Position numbers and translations under genes: made by a program. DNA of 64,000 nt, taken from Schlesneria paludicola DSM 18645. GTDB taxonomy: Bacteria > Planctomycetota > Planctomycetia > Planctomycetales > Planctomycetaceae. The notes beneath the pieces were generated by a model that was given only the letters and a program-made list of their open reading frames with translations, searched no databases and had not been told where the DNA came from. Positions 1 to 9,828 of the stretch are shown here, in pieces. Each line of letters begins with the position of its first letter. The stretch's first letter is position 1. The stretch spans positions 1 to 64,000 of the forward strand of contig CAMCMU010000019.1 in NCBI GenBank assembly GCA_945876035.1, in the 5' to 3' direction.

Positions 1-144
1 CGGCACAACGACGACCAGATCGGCGGGACTCTTGTTGAAGCCGTTCGTCGAGATGACCAACGCCGGACGTTTGCCCGCCTGTTCCCGACCCCGCGTCGGG
101 TCGAGGTCTATCAACCACACTTCGCCGCGCAGCGGAGTTGTCAT
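1..144 (-). CDS. MazF/PemK-family toxin, partial at window edge
   Basis: Only the first 48 codons are inside the window; the gene continues beyond base 1. The N-terminus reads RGEVWLIDLDPTRGREQAGK followed by RPALVIS, the typical opening of the MazF/PemK/CcdB-fold endoribonuclease toxins, which cut mRNA when their antitoxin is lost. The start ATG (144-142) lies 2 bases after the stop of the upstream antitoxin gene, so the two are almost certainly one transcript. Catalytic residues further downstream cannot be seen. Confidence 0.85.
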   Translation of the reverse strand, partial: MTTPLRGEVWLIDLDPTRGREQAGKRPALVISTNGFNKSPADLVVVVP

Positions 145-146
145 CG

Positions 147-392
147 TCAGTCCTTTCCGAGTCCGTCCTTGAGTGTCTTGTCCCACGCCTTGCGTTCCGC
201 CTGTTCGGCAGCCCACGCCTTCTTGTCGCTCCGCAGTTCGCCATACGCCCGCGATGCCTGCTCTAAAAACCGTTCTCGACGAAGCGATTCAATCGCCTGT
301 TCCAAGACAGTGGGCATCGACGCCCCCAACTCTTCAGCCAGTGTTTTCAATTTCCGGTGGCTCTCCGGGTTGATGCGAACGGTGGCAGACAT
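147..392 (-). CDS. Antitoxin of the MazEF/PemIK-type module
   Basis: An 81-residue protein placed directly upstream of the toxin gene, in the antitoxin-first order usual for these modules. The first 35 residues (SATVRINPESHRKLKTLAEE and on) look like a ribbon-helix-helix DNA-binding segment: a short beta strand with alternating residues, then two helices. The C-terminal half is charged and helical, as expected of a toxin-wrapping tail. A purine-rich GGAGCGAG ribosome site lies just before the ATG. By family knowledge it should neutralise the toxin and repress its own promoter; the assignment to ribbon-helix-helix is inferred from residue pattern. Confidence 0.75.
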   Translation of the reverse strand: MSATVRINPESHRKLKTLAEELGASMPTVLEQAIESLRRERFLEQASRAYGELRSDKKAWAAEQAERKAWDKTLKDGLGKD

Positions 393-969
393 GCTCTCGC
401 TCCGTGAAGGAATCCAGTCGTGACAACAAAAGTGAACGCGACCGAGTATACATCGGCGTATTCACTTCGTCACGCACAATCCGAACGACGGGAGCGCGGC
501 GATGGGCGGACGAAATGGCCGAGACCCGGCGGAGAATCTTTACCAGCGTGTCACTGACTCATCACCTTCCCGCTCTGCTTGCCCGGCAACGAACTGAGAT
601 CGATCGCCTGCGGGCGGCTCGTGACGCGAAGGGGCTCGAATACCAGATTCGAAACTACTATCCGCACCCGATCGCCTTACGCTGTGACCTGCCCCCATGA
701 ATCACGCCGCCAAAACGAGGCTGGTCGTGAGATGATTCCAGCCCTTGCAAGCGGCCAGAAAAAGTTCTACAAAGTTCTGCCCACTCGACTATTGAAAAAT
801 AGCTGTCGACGCATACGCCGACAGCTATTTTTTTACAGCCGGAGTGGTTCGCCCGCGGACAACTTCTCGAAAAATGGCGTTTGCAGTAATCGCTTCCGGA
901 TTTCCCGTTGGCCTCGATTTCGCGATTTTTCAGCCTGTGCCTCTTATGTATATAGATAGATTGATCAGC
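393..969. other. Gene-free stretch upstream of the first large gene
   Basis: No convincing gene. Short open frames exist on both strands but none has a ribosome site or a recognisable product. It holds the promoter region of the toxin-antitoxin pair (leftward) and the long hairpin at 795-832. Confidence 0.5.
795..832. terminator. Perfect 14-bp stem hairpin with T tracts, bidirectional terminator-like
   Basis: AAAAATAGCTGTCG at 795-808 pairs perfectly with CGACAGCTATTTTT at 819-832, with a 10-base loop. A run of seven T follows on the plus strand and five T on the minus strand, so it could end transcription both ways. No intact gene reads into it: the toxin-antitoxin pair is transcribed away and the next plus gene begins at 970. 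It may mark the end of a lost plus-strand gene. Confidence 0.7.
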
Positions 970-3345
970 ATGTTTAAGCCGATTTCGAAAAAACGCAGAA
1001 TTAGAAGGTGGATCCTCGTTTTTTTGTTTGTGGGAATCATCGGCGGTCTGTCGGCAACCGGTCAGTGTTCTGAGCCTGTCGCGTCGTGGGATTTTACTCA
1101 AGGGAATCAGAGTTGGACCGCAAACAGATTGGTGACGAACGTAAGTCATTCGATTGACGGCTGGTCGATGAATGTACAGGGCCCCGATCCCTATCTGACG
1201 AGTCCGCCGGTCGACTGCCCGGCGGATCAGTTTCTGGTGCTGAGTCTGAGAATGCGTTCGACGGCGAGTGCTGTCGGAGCCGTCTATTTTGGCAAAGAAT
1301 TCTCCGAACAAGACAGCCGTCAATTCGTCGTCGATAATGATGGCCAATGGCACGTTTATCGGATATCGCTTCCGGCCCAAGGTTTTGGCGTCCGGTTCCG
1401 CCTCGATCCCAGTCACATGGATGGTATGGTCTCGGTAGCTTGGGTTCGCATCGAAGCGTTTGCCGAGTACCCCAGCGAGCCGTGGGCTAGTCCGCACGAA
1501 GTGCGTTTCAAGAAATCGATTGGTGGGGGGTTGTATACCACGCATGGCGAGGACACCGCAATCACGCCTCGATTTCTTGCCACACATCCTGAATTTGTCG
1601 AGTCTTACCCGTTCGACGGAATTGTTTTGCCGGCCCTTCTTTCGAAGGAGTGGGTCGCGAGTCTTGGCTTGAAAAAAAAGACGCCGACAGGTGAGATCCC
1701 TTGGGAACCGTTACTACTCCACCACTTTCTTTGGAATACGATCAGCATACCCGATGAGGCCGTTGCTCAAACAATCTCCGATCTCAATACGATGCGGCGT
1801 GGGAGCCTGACCGACAATTTCCTCATTTATGGAATGCTCGAAGGATCGCGCGGCCGCGATATCCCCGACCTGACCGATGATCATGATTGGTCAATCATCG
1901 AAAACAATGCGAGGCTTGCCGCGCGGATTTGCCGTAAGGGCAAACTGAAGGGATTTTGGCTAGATACCGAGCAGTACACATTCTACCGTTGGCGTGCGGA
2001 ATCCGGTCCCTTGGAAATGGACCCTGAAAAGTCCAAGGATCTTCATTTTCCGCTGGGAAAAGATAAGGATAATCCGGAACTCCTCCGACGACGGGGAGCT
2101 CAGTGGATCAAAGCGGTTCAAGCGGAATTTCCTGAGATCAAGATCATGACCACTTTTGCGTGGTCGGAAGATTCCATCAGTTATGGACCGTTGATGGGAG
2201 TCATTCCTTTCTTGGATGGAGTTCTCGCAGGGATAGAATCTCCAGGACAGATTATTCATGGTCATGAGAATACGTTCTATTTCGGTCATGCCGCAGGGAC
2301 AGTTCATGCGCCGACAGGGTTTCTTGGCGACCGTAGCCGATACGCGTGGGCCCGGTCTGCGATTCGAGGCTGGCGGGCTCTGAGCAATAACCCCGCACGT
2401 TATGATTCGTTTGTCAGGGTTGGTATGGCCGCGTGGGTGGAGGACCATCCTTGGGGAGCGCCACCAGGCACGGCCATCGGAACCAAGCAGACGTTATGGT
2501 CCAACTTGCCGCTGGCTCTTGCTTATTCGGACGAATATGTTTGGGTCTGGTCGGAGTTTAGCCATTATGGAAAAAATTCCCCACCTCTGATCAACCCCTT
2601 TCTAGCTTCCTTAAACAATCAAACATTCAATACAGGGGCGGAAGCTGCGGCAACATTCCACGAGGACTTTGCTGCAGATCCACTGCTACGGGGTTGGTAC
2701 TTCGACTTTGACATGTTGGCCATCGGTCGCAAGACAACACCGGAGCAACAAGCGCCGGCGATGAGCACTGACACTTTGCCCTACGTCTGGAACCAACAGG
2801 CACAGGTCTTGATGGTCAAAGGCGACAATCCGTCGCGACTTGACGGCCAGCGTCGCCGCTTTGTGCGACCACTCATGGCCGATGCAATGCGTACCGGTTT
2901 TCAGACGGCGATCGACTTTCGAGTAGAATCCTTCGGCTCCGACGATCACAACCCGATGGTCCTCGGTTTGTTCAACAGCGGCTTGCCACTGAAAGAGTTT
3001 TCGATGGCCTTACAAATTACCAGCCCCGAAAAGATCACCCTGGAAATCGTCTCCAATGGAACATCGCTGACACGGCCCATGACGATCCCGGGAGGCATGA
3101 AAGTCGGTCAGACGTATCAATGGGCGTTGCACTATTCTTCGGCGACGAGGAGTCTTCAATCAACACTGACGGCAATGGCACGACATGCGGTGCCTTCCGC
3201 CGAGGTCAGTTACCTTCTTCCGGCCAGTATGGGCCCAATCGCGGCGGACGAACTGGGAATCGCCATCTACGAAACGTCGCCAAGCAAAGTTATGACGGAT
3301 GAACCGTACCGCTATTCCGTCCAAAAAGTAATTTTCAACCCTTGA
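970..3345 (+). CDS. Large secreted protein, putative glycoside-hydrolase-like
   Basis: A 791-residue protein if the ATG at 970 is used. It then starts with a classic signal peptide (FKPISKKRRIRR, then a hydrophobic core ending near ATGQCSEP); the frame is open upstream to 844, but that extension would bury the signal. After it, residues of about 30-150 have the alternating pattern of a beta-sandwich (ASWDFTQGNQSW). The middle holds TIM-barrel-like features (KGFWLDTEQYTFYRW, then IKIMTTFAWSED), a pattern seen in secreted glycosidase-like proteins. The last 200 residues again look like a beta-sandwich. Family and substrate are not recognised; export is confident, enzymatic role is inference. 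It stands alone. Confidence 0.6.
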   Translation: MFKPISKKRRIRRWILVFLFVGIIGGLSATGQCSEPVASWDFTQGNQSWTANRLVTNVSHSIDGWSMNVQGPDPYLTSPPVDCPADQFLVLSLRMRSTASAVGAVYFGKEFSEQDSRQFVVDNDGQWHVYRISLPAQGFGVRFRLDPSHMDGMVSVAWVRIEAFAEYPSEPWASPHEVRFKKSIGGGLYTTHGEDTAITPRFLATHPEFVESYPFDGIVLPALLSKEWVASLGLKKKTPTGEIPWEPLLLHHFLWNTISIPDEAVAQTISDLNTMRRGSLTDNFLIYGMLEGSRGRDIPDLTDDHDWSIIENNARLAARICRKGKLKGFWLDTEQYTFYRWRAESGPLEMDPEKSKDLHFPLGKDKDNPELLRRRGAQWIKAVQAEFPEIKIMTTFAWSEDSISYGPLMGVIPFLDGVLAGIESPGQIIHGHENTFYFGHAAGTVHAPTGFLGDRSRYAWARSAIRGWRALSNNPARYDSFVRVGMAAWVEDHPWGAPPGTAIGTKQTLWSNLPLALAYSDEYVWVWSEFSHYGKNSPPLINPFLASLNNQTFNTGAEAAATFHEDFAADPLLRGWYFDFDMLAIGRKTTPEQQAPAMSTDTLPYVWNQQAQVLMVKGDNPSRLDGQRRRFVRPLMADAMRTGFQTAIDFRVESFGSDDHNPMVLGLFNSGLPLKEFSMALQITSPEKITLEIVSNGTSLTRPMTIPGGMKVGQTYQWALHYSSATRSLQSTLTAMARHAVPSAEVSYLLPASMGPIAADELGIAIYETSPSKVMTDEPYRYSVQKVIFNP

Positions 3346-3873
3346 ACATGCGGTATCTGATAGCCAGTCCCGCGCAGCGGTTGCGATCCTCGACGCAGCG
3401 ACCACAGGATGGGCCATCGGTCGCTCCCTTTTGACCGAACGCGGAGGAGAAAAAGCAGCGAATTTCGACTATGAGGGACTGACTGAGGGCGATGGGCGCA
3501 CAGCCGTCTGATCTGCCGTTTGGAATACGATACCGGTAAGGCACGGGTCCTGTTCCGCTTTGATCTCAATGATCCGCTATGACGGATCCCCGAACGGATG
3601 GAAGTCACCACTTGCGGAGTTGCAAGAAACATCAAGGGGGAGAGCTTTCGGGGCGTAAATCTCCCTCGATCAGGCCCGAGGGAATGGGAAGTCACCCAAC
3701 CACAAACTCTTAGCGTCTCCCCGGCAATTGCCTGAAACGGGTTAAATATTTCAGCAATTGCGGCAGTGAATTGCAGACGCTGCAATGAGTTCTGTATTCT
3801 GTCGGGCTGATCCTTGGTGCGTGCTACGTTGATGTACACCCCCGACATGATTCCTCATATCCCGATGGCCGAG
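3346..3873. other. Gene-free stretch before pyruvate carboxylase
   Basis: About 530 bases with no supported gene. Antisense open frames here have no ribosome site and atypical composition. It should contain the promoter of the carboxylase, but no box could be identified with confidence. Confidence 0.5.
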
Positions 3874-6800
3874 ATGACGATGCCCGTTCAAATAAAGCCT
3901 ATCCGAAAACTGCTTGTTGCCAATCGTAGTGAAATCGCCATTCGAATCTTTCGATCCGCCCACGAACTCGGAGTGCGGACCGTCGCGATCTATACCCAAG
4001 AAGATCGATACGCGTTGCATCGTTTTAAGGCGGACGAGGCCTATCAGATCGGTCACGGGGGAGAACCGATCAGGGCCTATCTCGACATCAAGGCCCTGAT
4101 CCGTATTGCCAAGGAGGCGGGTGTCGATGCCATTCATCCGGGTTACGGATTTTTATCAGAGAACCCGGCCCTCGCGCAGGCGTGCGCCGATGCCGAGATC
4201 GTTTTCGTCGGGCCGACGGTCAAGGTACTGGAGCAACTCGGGAACAAAATTACGGCTCGCGAGTTGGCTCGTGCGGCGGGTGTTCCCGTGTTGGGAGGAA
4301 GTTCTAAGCCGATCGCCGATGTTGCCGACGGGGAGAATTTGGCACGATCGCTAGGGTATCCAGTGATTCTCAAGGCGGCCAATGGTGGTGGTGGTCGCGG
4401 GATGCGTGTCGTGCTGAAACCCGAAGATCTCGCAGGGCACTTCGAGTCGGCTCAACGGGAATCGATGTCAGCCTTCGGATCGCCCGATATTTTCGTCGAA
4501 AAATTCATTCCTCAGCCTCGGCATATTGAAGTCCAGTTGCTGGGCGATAAGCATGGGAATCTGGTCCACCTGTTTGAGCGAGACTGCTCGGTTCAGCGTC
4601 GGCATCAGAAAGTCGTCGAGATCGCCCCGGCACCGTTCCTCGACGTAAAAATTCGCGATGCCATCTGCGCGGCAGCAATCACAATTGGCAAGGCCGTCGG
4701 CTACCAAAATGCCGGGACGGTGGAGTTCTTGTTTGATACCGATCAGAACACGTTTTATTTCATTGAGGTTAATCCACGGATTCAGGTCGAACATACCGTG
4801 ACCGAAGAAGTGACCGGAATCGACATCGTGAAGTCTCAAATTTTGGTGGCGCAGGGAACACCTCTGTCGGATCCGGAGATTAATCTCGGGTCTCAAGCGG
4901 AGATCAAAACCAATGGGTTTGCGGTCCAGTGTCGCGTCACCACCGAAGACCCCGCCAACAACTTTATGCCCGATTATGGTCGTATCTCGCACTATCGCTC
5001 TGCCGGTGGAGCGGGCGTGCGTCTTGACGGGGGGAGTGCTTTCTCGGGAGCGGTGATCAACCCGTTCTACGATTCACTGCTCGTCAAGGTGTCTGTTCGA
5101 GGCCGTCGCTTTCAAGATGCGACAGCACGCATGGAGCGAGTTCTACAAGAGTTCCGCGTTCGGGGCGTGAAGACGAATCTGCCGTTTCTGATCAAAGTCA
5201 TGACTCACCCGAAATTCGTCGCGGGTGGCTTCACGACGAGATTCATTGACGAAACCCCCGAGCTATTTCAGTTTGCTGCTCGAAAAGATCGTGCGACCAA
5301 GGTCTTGTCGTTCTTGGCCGACACGATTTTGAACTCCGGAAAAGTACATACGGCCTCGGCTAAGAATGTCGATCGAGCACCAGCACCGCTTCCAGATCTG
5401 GATCTCTACACACCCATTCCTGACGGTACAAAAACGCGACTAGAGTCCCTTCGGAAAGAGTTCGGGAATGCTCAGGCCGCGACGAAGTTTGCCGAGTGGG
5501 TTCGTGTGGAAAAACGATTACTGATCACCGACACGACGATGCGAGATGCTCACCAATCGCTTTTGGCCACTCGATTCCGCACTCACGATTTGCTGAACAT
5601 CGCCAGCGCCTATGCCAGACTTTGTCCGCAGTTTTTCTCGCTGGAAATGTGGGGCGGAGCCACATTCGACACGGCGATGCGTTTCAACAAGGAATGCCCG
5701 TGGGACCGCTTGTCTCAATTGCGTGAGAAAGTTCCGAATATTCTGTTCCAAATGCTACTGCGCGCGTCGAACGCCGTGGGTTACACAAATTATCCAGATA
5801 ACATCGTCGTCGAATTTGTGAAGGAGGCGGCCGCTGCGGGTATGGACATTTTCCGCGTGTTCGATTCGCTCAACTGGGCTCCGAACATGAAGGTTGCGAT
5901 GGATGCTGTCATCGAAACCGGAATGATCTGCGAAGCCGCCATTTGCTACACGGGTGACATTCTCAATCCCCACCGAACAAAGTACGACCTGAAGTACTAC
6001 GTGAATCTTGCCAAGCAATTGGAGAAAATGGGAGCACATATGCTCGCCATTAAGGACATGGCAGGACTTTGCAAGCCGGCCGCAGCAGCCCAATTGGTCA
6101 AGACCTTGAAACAAGAGATCGGTATCCCGATCCACTTTCATACGCACGATACCGCGGGGATTCAGGCGGCCTCGATCCTTCAAGCCAGCGGTGTCGGCTT
6201 GGATGTCGCAGATGCGGCTCTTGCCCCGATGTCGGGAGGAACATCACAACCGAATCTCAATGCCATCGTCGAGGCCCTGCGGTTCTCCGATCGCGATTCA
6301 GGACTTCAGACGGAGCATCTCGATTCACTGGCACGCTATTGGGAAGTTGTCCGGCAGTACTACAAGCCGTTTGAAACGGTGATGCTCCCGGCCACTGCGG
6401 ACCTCTACCAACATGAAATGCCGGGAGGGCAGTATACGAATCTCTATCAACAGGCTAAAGCGTTGGGGATGGCGGAACGCTGGCCAGAAATTTGTCGAAT
6501 CTACGCGGAAGTGAATCAGCTTTTTGGAGACATCGTCAAAGTCACGCCCAGTTCCAAAAGCGTGGGCGACATGGCCCTGTTCATGGTGGCGAACGAATTG
6601 ACGTCTGCCGATATTCTTGACGACCAGAAGGACCTTTCATTTCCCGAATCGGTGATTGATCTCATGAGCGGCAAGATGGGACAACCGCCGGGAGGCTTTC
6701 CACTTCAGGTGCAACGCCGGATCCTCCGTGATCGACCGGTCGTTGTTGGTCGACCGGGAGAGAGTCTGTTGCCTGCCGACCTTCAGGCGGCTGCGAATAA

Positions 6801-7359
6801 GGTCCGTCACATTCTCCAAGACGAACCGTCGAATCGAGACGTCATCACATGGCTGCTGTATCCGAAAGTTTACGAAGAATTTGTGGCACACGTTCAAAAG
6901 AACTCCGACACGAGCGGTTTGCCGACTCCCGTTTTTTTCTATGGCCAGGCTCCCGGTGAAGAGATTGCTGTTGATATCGAACCGGGCAAGCGTCTGATCG
7001 TTAAATTTCTGTCGATCAGCGATCCTCATGCGGACGGCAAGAGGACCGTCTTCTTCGAATTGAACGGCCAGCCTCGCGATGTCACGGTTGTCGACAAATC
7101 GCTGGAGCCCCAAGCCTCCTCCAACATTAAAGCGGATACATCCAACCCGAAACACGTCGGCACAGCGATGCCCGGGATGATTTCAACAATCGCCGTTCAG
7201 GCGGGCGATAAAGTTTCCAAGAATCAAAAACTGCTCAGTTTGGAAGCGATGAAGATGGAAACCAATATCACATCCGATCGCGAAGGAGTTATTGCGCAGG
7301 TCTTGGTGAAACGTGGAACCCCGGTTGAGGCAGGCGACTTGCTGATGACATTTGAATGA
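3874..7359 (+). CDS. pyc: Pyruvate carboxylase
   Basis: A full-length single-chain carboxylase (1161 residues from 3874, near the family's usual 1150). It makes oxaloacetate from pyruvate, bicarbonate and ATP in the cytoplasm. The biotin carboxylase part comes first (KLLVANRSEIAIRIFRSAHE, ATP-grasp glycine loop NGGGGRGMR, EVNPRIQVEHTVTEE). The carboxyltransferase follows (ITDTTMRDAHQSLLATRFR, ending with FHTHDT). The biotinyl domain is last, with the acceptor lysine in EAMKMETN (codon at 7252-7254). The frame is open back to 3814; ATG at 3847, 3865, 3874 and 3880 are all possible starts. I prefer 3874 or 3880 because homology to the family begins with MPVQIKPIRKLLVANR. No strong ribosome site decides it. 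It appears to be a single-gene unit. Confidence 0.96.
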   Translation: MTMPVQIKPIRKLLVANRSEIAIRIFRSAHELGVRTVAIYTQEDRYALHRFKADEAYQIGHGGEPIRAYLDIKALIRIAKEAGVDAIHPGYGFLSENPALAQACADAEIVFVGPTVKVLEQLGNKITARELARAAGVPVLGGSSKPIADVADGENLARSLGYPVILKAANGGGGRGMRVVLKPEDLAGHFESAQRESMSAFGSPDIFVEKFIPQPRHIEVQLLGDKHGNLVHLFERDCSVQRRHQKVVEIAPAPFLDVKIRDAICAAAITIGKAVGYQNAGTVEFLFDTDQNTFYFIEVNPRIQVEHTVTEEVTGIDIVKSQILVAQGTPLSDPEINLGSQAEIKTNGFAVQCRVTTEDPANNFMPDYGRISHYRSAGGAGVRLDGGSAFSGAVINPFYDSLLVKVSVRGRRFQDATARMERVLQEFRVRGVKTNLPFLIKVMTHPKFVAGGFTTRFIDETPELFQFAARKDRATKVLSFLADTILNSGKVHTASAKNVDRAPAPLPDLDLYTPIPDGTKTRLESLRKEFGNAQAATKFAEWVRVEKRLLITDTTMRDAHQSLLATRFRTHDLLNIASAYARLCPQFFSLEMWGGATFDTAMRFNKECPWDRLSQLREKVPNILFQMLLRASNAVGYTNYPDNIVVEFVKEAAAAGMDIFRVFDSLNWAPNMKVAMDAVIETGMICEAAICYTGDILNPHRTKYDLKYYVNLAKQLEKMGAHMLAIKDMAGLCKPAAAAQLVKTLKQEIGIPIHFHTHDTAGIQAASILQASGVGLDVADAALAPMSGGTSQPNLNAIVEALRFSDRDSGLQTEHLDSLARYWEVVRQYYKPFETVMLPATADLYQHEMPGGQYTNLYQQAKALGMAERWPEICRIYAEVNQLFGDIVKVTPSSKSVGDMALFMVANELTSADILDDQKDLSFPESVIDLMSGKMGQPPGGFPLQVQRRILRDRPVVVGRPGESLLPADLQAAANKVRHILQDEPSNRDVITWLLYPKVYEEFVAHVQKNSDTSGLPTPVFFYGQAPGEEIAVDIEPGKRLIVKFLSISDPHADGKRTVFFELNGQPRDVTVVDKSLEPQASSNIKADTSNPKHVGTAMPGMISTIAVQAGDKVSKNQKLLSLEAMKMETNITSDREGVIAQVLVKRGTPVEAGDLLMTFE

Positions 7360-7703
7360 TCGCTCATTCAGTCCCGATGTCACTTGTGGCCTGCGACTTG
7401 TTTCTGAAGACAGGGAGACACACCCGGCTAAGCCTCGTAATCGGTCCTCGACATTCCGCAGTCGCCACAAGGCCCGGGCTTGGACGTCATGGCACGGCCA
7501 GCAAGCCATGTCCTGCTGTCCCATTTTTTGAAACGGGAATGAATCAGTATGAGATGCGATGGGCTCGGAGACGCCTTCTAGCGAGTCTGATGTGAATTGT
7601 CACCTCGAAGTTCACGCCCGCGGACTGTCGGGCCTCGACAGCAGGACTAGCGCGGGGTCAAATTTTCATGGCAGCAAGGTATCAGAGAGTCGTTAGGCCT
7701 TTT
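7360..7703. other. Gene-free stretch between convergent genes
   Basis: About 340 bases between the ends of pyc and the permease gene. Nothing coding is supported and no clear intrinsic terminator was found. Confidence 0.5.
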
Positions 7704-9344
7704 TTATCGCGATCCGCGCAGTCTCGGGTCGGCTGCATCGCGTAACGCCTCACCCACCAGATTGTAGGACGTGATCGTGATGAAAATCGCCAGTCCTGGA
7801 AAATGAATCAGCCACGGGGCTCGTAAGAGAGCCTGCCGACCATCGGCGAGAATCCCACCCCAAGACGGGGTTGGAACCGTAATTCCCAACCCGAGAAAAG
7901 ACAAGGCACTCTCCGTAAGGATTGCACCGGCAATCCCAAACGTTGCAGAGACCAATACGGGAGCCATGGCGTTGGGTAAGACATGCCGAAAAATGATGCG
8001 TAGCGGCGAATATCCCAGAGCCCGACTGGCCAACACAAAATCCTGATCGACCAATCGCAGAAACTCACTGCGCACTAAGCGTGCAATACCCGTCCAACCG
8101 GTCAAACCAATGACGATCATGATGTTCAACAAACCGGGTCCGATCAGCGCGACAATGGTCAGAATCAGAAAGAAGGCTGGAAAGCAAATCACCACTTCGA
8201 TGATGCGTGACACAATCAAATCGCAAACTCCACGAAAGTAGCCTGCCAAGGAGCCGACAACGATGCCAATTGACACATAAATGGCCACGGCGACCATGCC
8301 CACGGAGAGGCTGATTCGTCCACCCCAAATCATCCGGCAGAGAATATCCCGGCCGAGTTCGTCCGTTCCCAGCCAATGGGCACCGTTCCACCGCGAGGTC
8401 GGTTTGACGACTCCCACGGATGGTTTTTGTGGATACCAGGCCGGTGCTCGTGTCTTATCGGCCAAATCGTTTTCATCCACGCCAAACGGTATCGGCGGCC
8501 ACAGGACAGAGTGGAACACCACGGCCGCTTTTTTGTCTGAATCATCACTCCTTAAAACCGCTAATTTGTAGTTGGTCCGATCCACTCTTTGGGGAACACA
8601 GCACCACCACGTCAAACCGCCGATCAACGGAATACCCAGGAGGATTGCCAAGTTCCATCGTAACTTGAGGCCACCCTCCTTCCCTGCGTTGGATCGGCGG
8701 TAGACCCAGTTCCCAATCGGCCAGAAAAGGGCGAGGCTATTTGCCAGAATCAATGCGACGTCGCTCCAAACCAATGAAGCGATGGCGGGCCAACGAGAGC
8801 GAGTCAGCAAATTTTCGTCATGTCCGACGAATGCTGATCTCAACTCCCTTTGAAGATCGGTCAATTCTGTGATCGATTCAGAGCGATCTGTTTTTAGTGC
8901 ACTCTGTTGCAGACGCTCACCAAGACGGCGAAGTTGTTGGGAATTTTCATCTCGTAATTCCGAAGACATAAGCTGGACTTGCCGCCCGGCTGTCTGCAAC
9001 AGTTCAGTGACCTTGGAGACGACAAGTGACTCTTTTGAGCGAGTGTTGATCAATTGACTGATCACACCTCGAAGAGTGCGTACGGACTCTTGATATTCAA
9101 ACCGGTTAAATCCAAAGTAATAAATTGGCCGGTCGTTCGCCAAAAATGGGGCAAAAACACTAATTGTTGCCAGAGTTACAATGGCCAGAGATGCGGCCAA
9201 GGCGAGACGCCGTTTACAAAACTCGTGTGCGATCAATTCCCACTGACTCTGTCCGAGGGGTGCTGGCCGGATTAGGGCTGCTTTTGTCACCTCATTCACT
9301 TTGGAAATCCTTTCCGAACGTGTCACACGCGAATTGAGCGTCAC
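7704..9344 (-). CDS. ABC transporter permease, DppC/OppC family, oversized
   Basis: A 546-residue inner-membrane permease of the oligopeptide/dipeptide importer type; ordinary members have about 300. The C-terminal 280 residues carry the family signatures: HWLGTDELGRDILCRMIWGG before the transmembrane domain, and the ATPase-coupling EAA loop around ASRALGYSPLRIIFRHVLPN, ending DAADPRLRG. Between the first membrane helix (about residue 50) and that domain lies an extra region of roughly 200 residues with an acidic/basic helical, coiled-coil-like stretch and two more hydrophobic segments. The start is GTG at 9344. No DppB, DppD/F or binding-protein gene is adjacent, so partners must be elsewhere. 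Substrate unknown. Confidence 0.88.
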   Translation of the reverse strand: MTLNSRVTRSERISKVNEVTKAALIRPAPLGQSQWELIAHEFCKRRLALAASLAIVTLATISVFAPFLANDRPIYYFGFNRFEYQESVRTLRGVISQLINTRSKESLVVSKVTELLQTAGRQVQLMSSELRDENSQQLRRLGERLQQSALKTDRSESITELTDLQRELRSAFVGHDENLLTRSRWPAIASLVWSDVALILANSLALFWPIGNWVYRRSNAGKEGGLKLRWNLAILLGIPLIGGLTWWCCVPQRVDRTNYKLAVLRSDDSDKKAAVVFHSVLWPPIPFGVDENDLADKTRAPAWYPQKPSVGVVKPTSRWNGAHWLGTDELGRDILCRMIWGGRISLSVGMVAVAIYVSIGIVVGSLAGYFRGVCDLIVSRIIEVVICFPAFFLILTIVALIGPGLLNIMIVIGLTGWTGIARLVRSEFLRLVDQDFVLASRALGYSPLRIIFRHVLPNAMAPVLVSATFGIAGAILTESALSFLGLGITVPTPSWGGILADGRQALLRAPWLIHFPGLAIFITITSYNLVGEALRDAADPRLRGSR

Positions 9345-9828
9345 GCCTGATCTGACGGGAAACCTCGATGTGTCGCTGTTTGAACGAATGGGCTTTGTTA
9401 TTCACTAAATAGCATTTGATACTGAAACCCCCGCATCTTGACCAGAGGTGGTCGCCGCGCGGCTTTTATGCATCCCTTCGTCAGTCTACCAAACTTGTTG
9501 CCACGATTCGAACGCCGATCCGCAACTTTGCCCATCGAAAACAGCCTGAGGTTTTTCAGAGCAGGTATCTTGCCGACGACGATGGAGATCGCCGATCGCT
9601 CTCCACCAGACGGCGACATTGAGACTGACAGCCCGAACAGAGATCGATACACTCTGTCTCATGACAGGTCGCTGGCGGCAGAAATTTCGGGAAAGAGATG
9701 CGATGCGGGCACGTCTGCGACTTGTTATGCGGCAGCCGAACACGATGAACGCGTTCCTTCAGACCGCCAGCAATCACATCTCTCGTCGGATGTTTTGTGC
9801 TGCAAGAACTCTCTGTGTTTCTTTCGAG
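9345..9828. other. Divergent intergenic stretch
   Basis: Separates the leftward permease from the rightward repeat protein. The rightward frame is open from 9619, so part of this could be coding if an upstream start is used; nothing else is visible. Confidence 0.4.

Noticed and set aside
658-1587. Long leftward open frame of 309 codons
   Set aside because: Antisense to the secreted-protein gene; basic, low-complexity composition, no ribosome site. Treated as a shadow frame.
1960-2448. Leftward open frame antisense to the secreted protein
   Set aside because: Fully inside a better supported gene, with no recognisable product.
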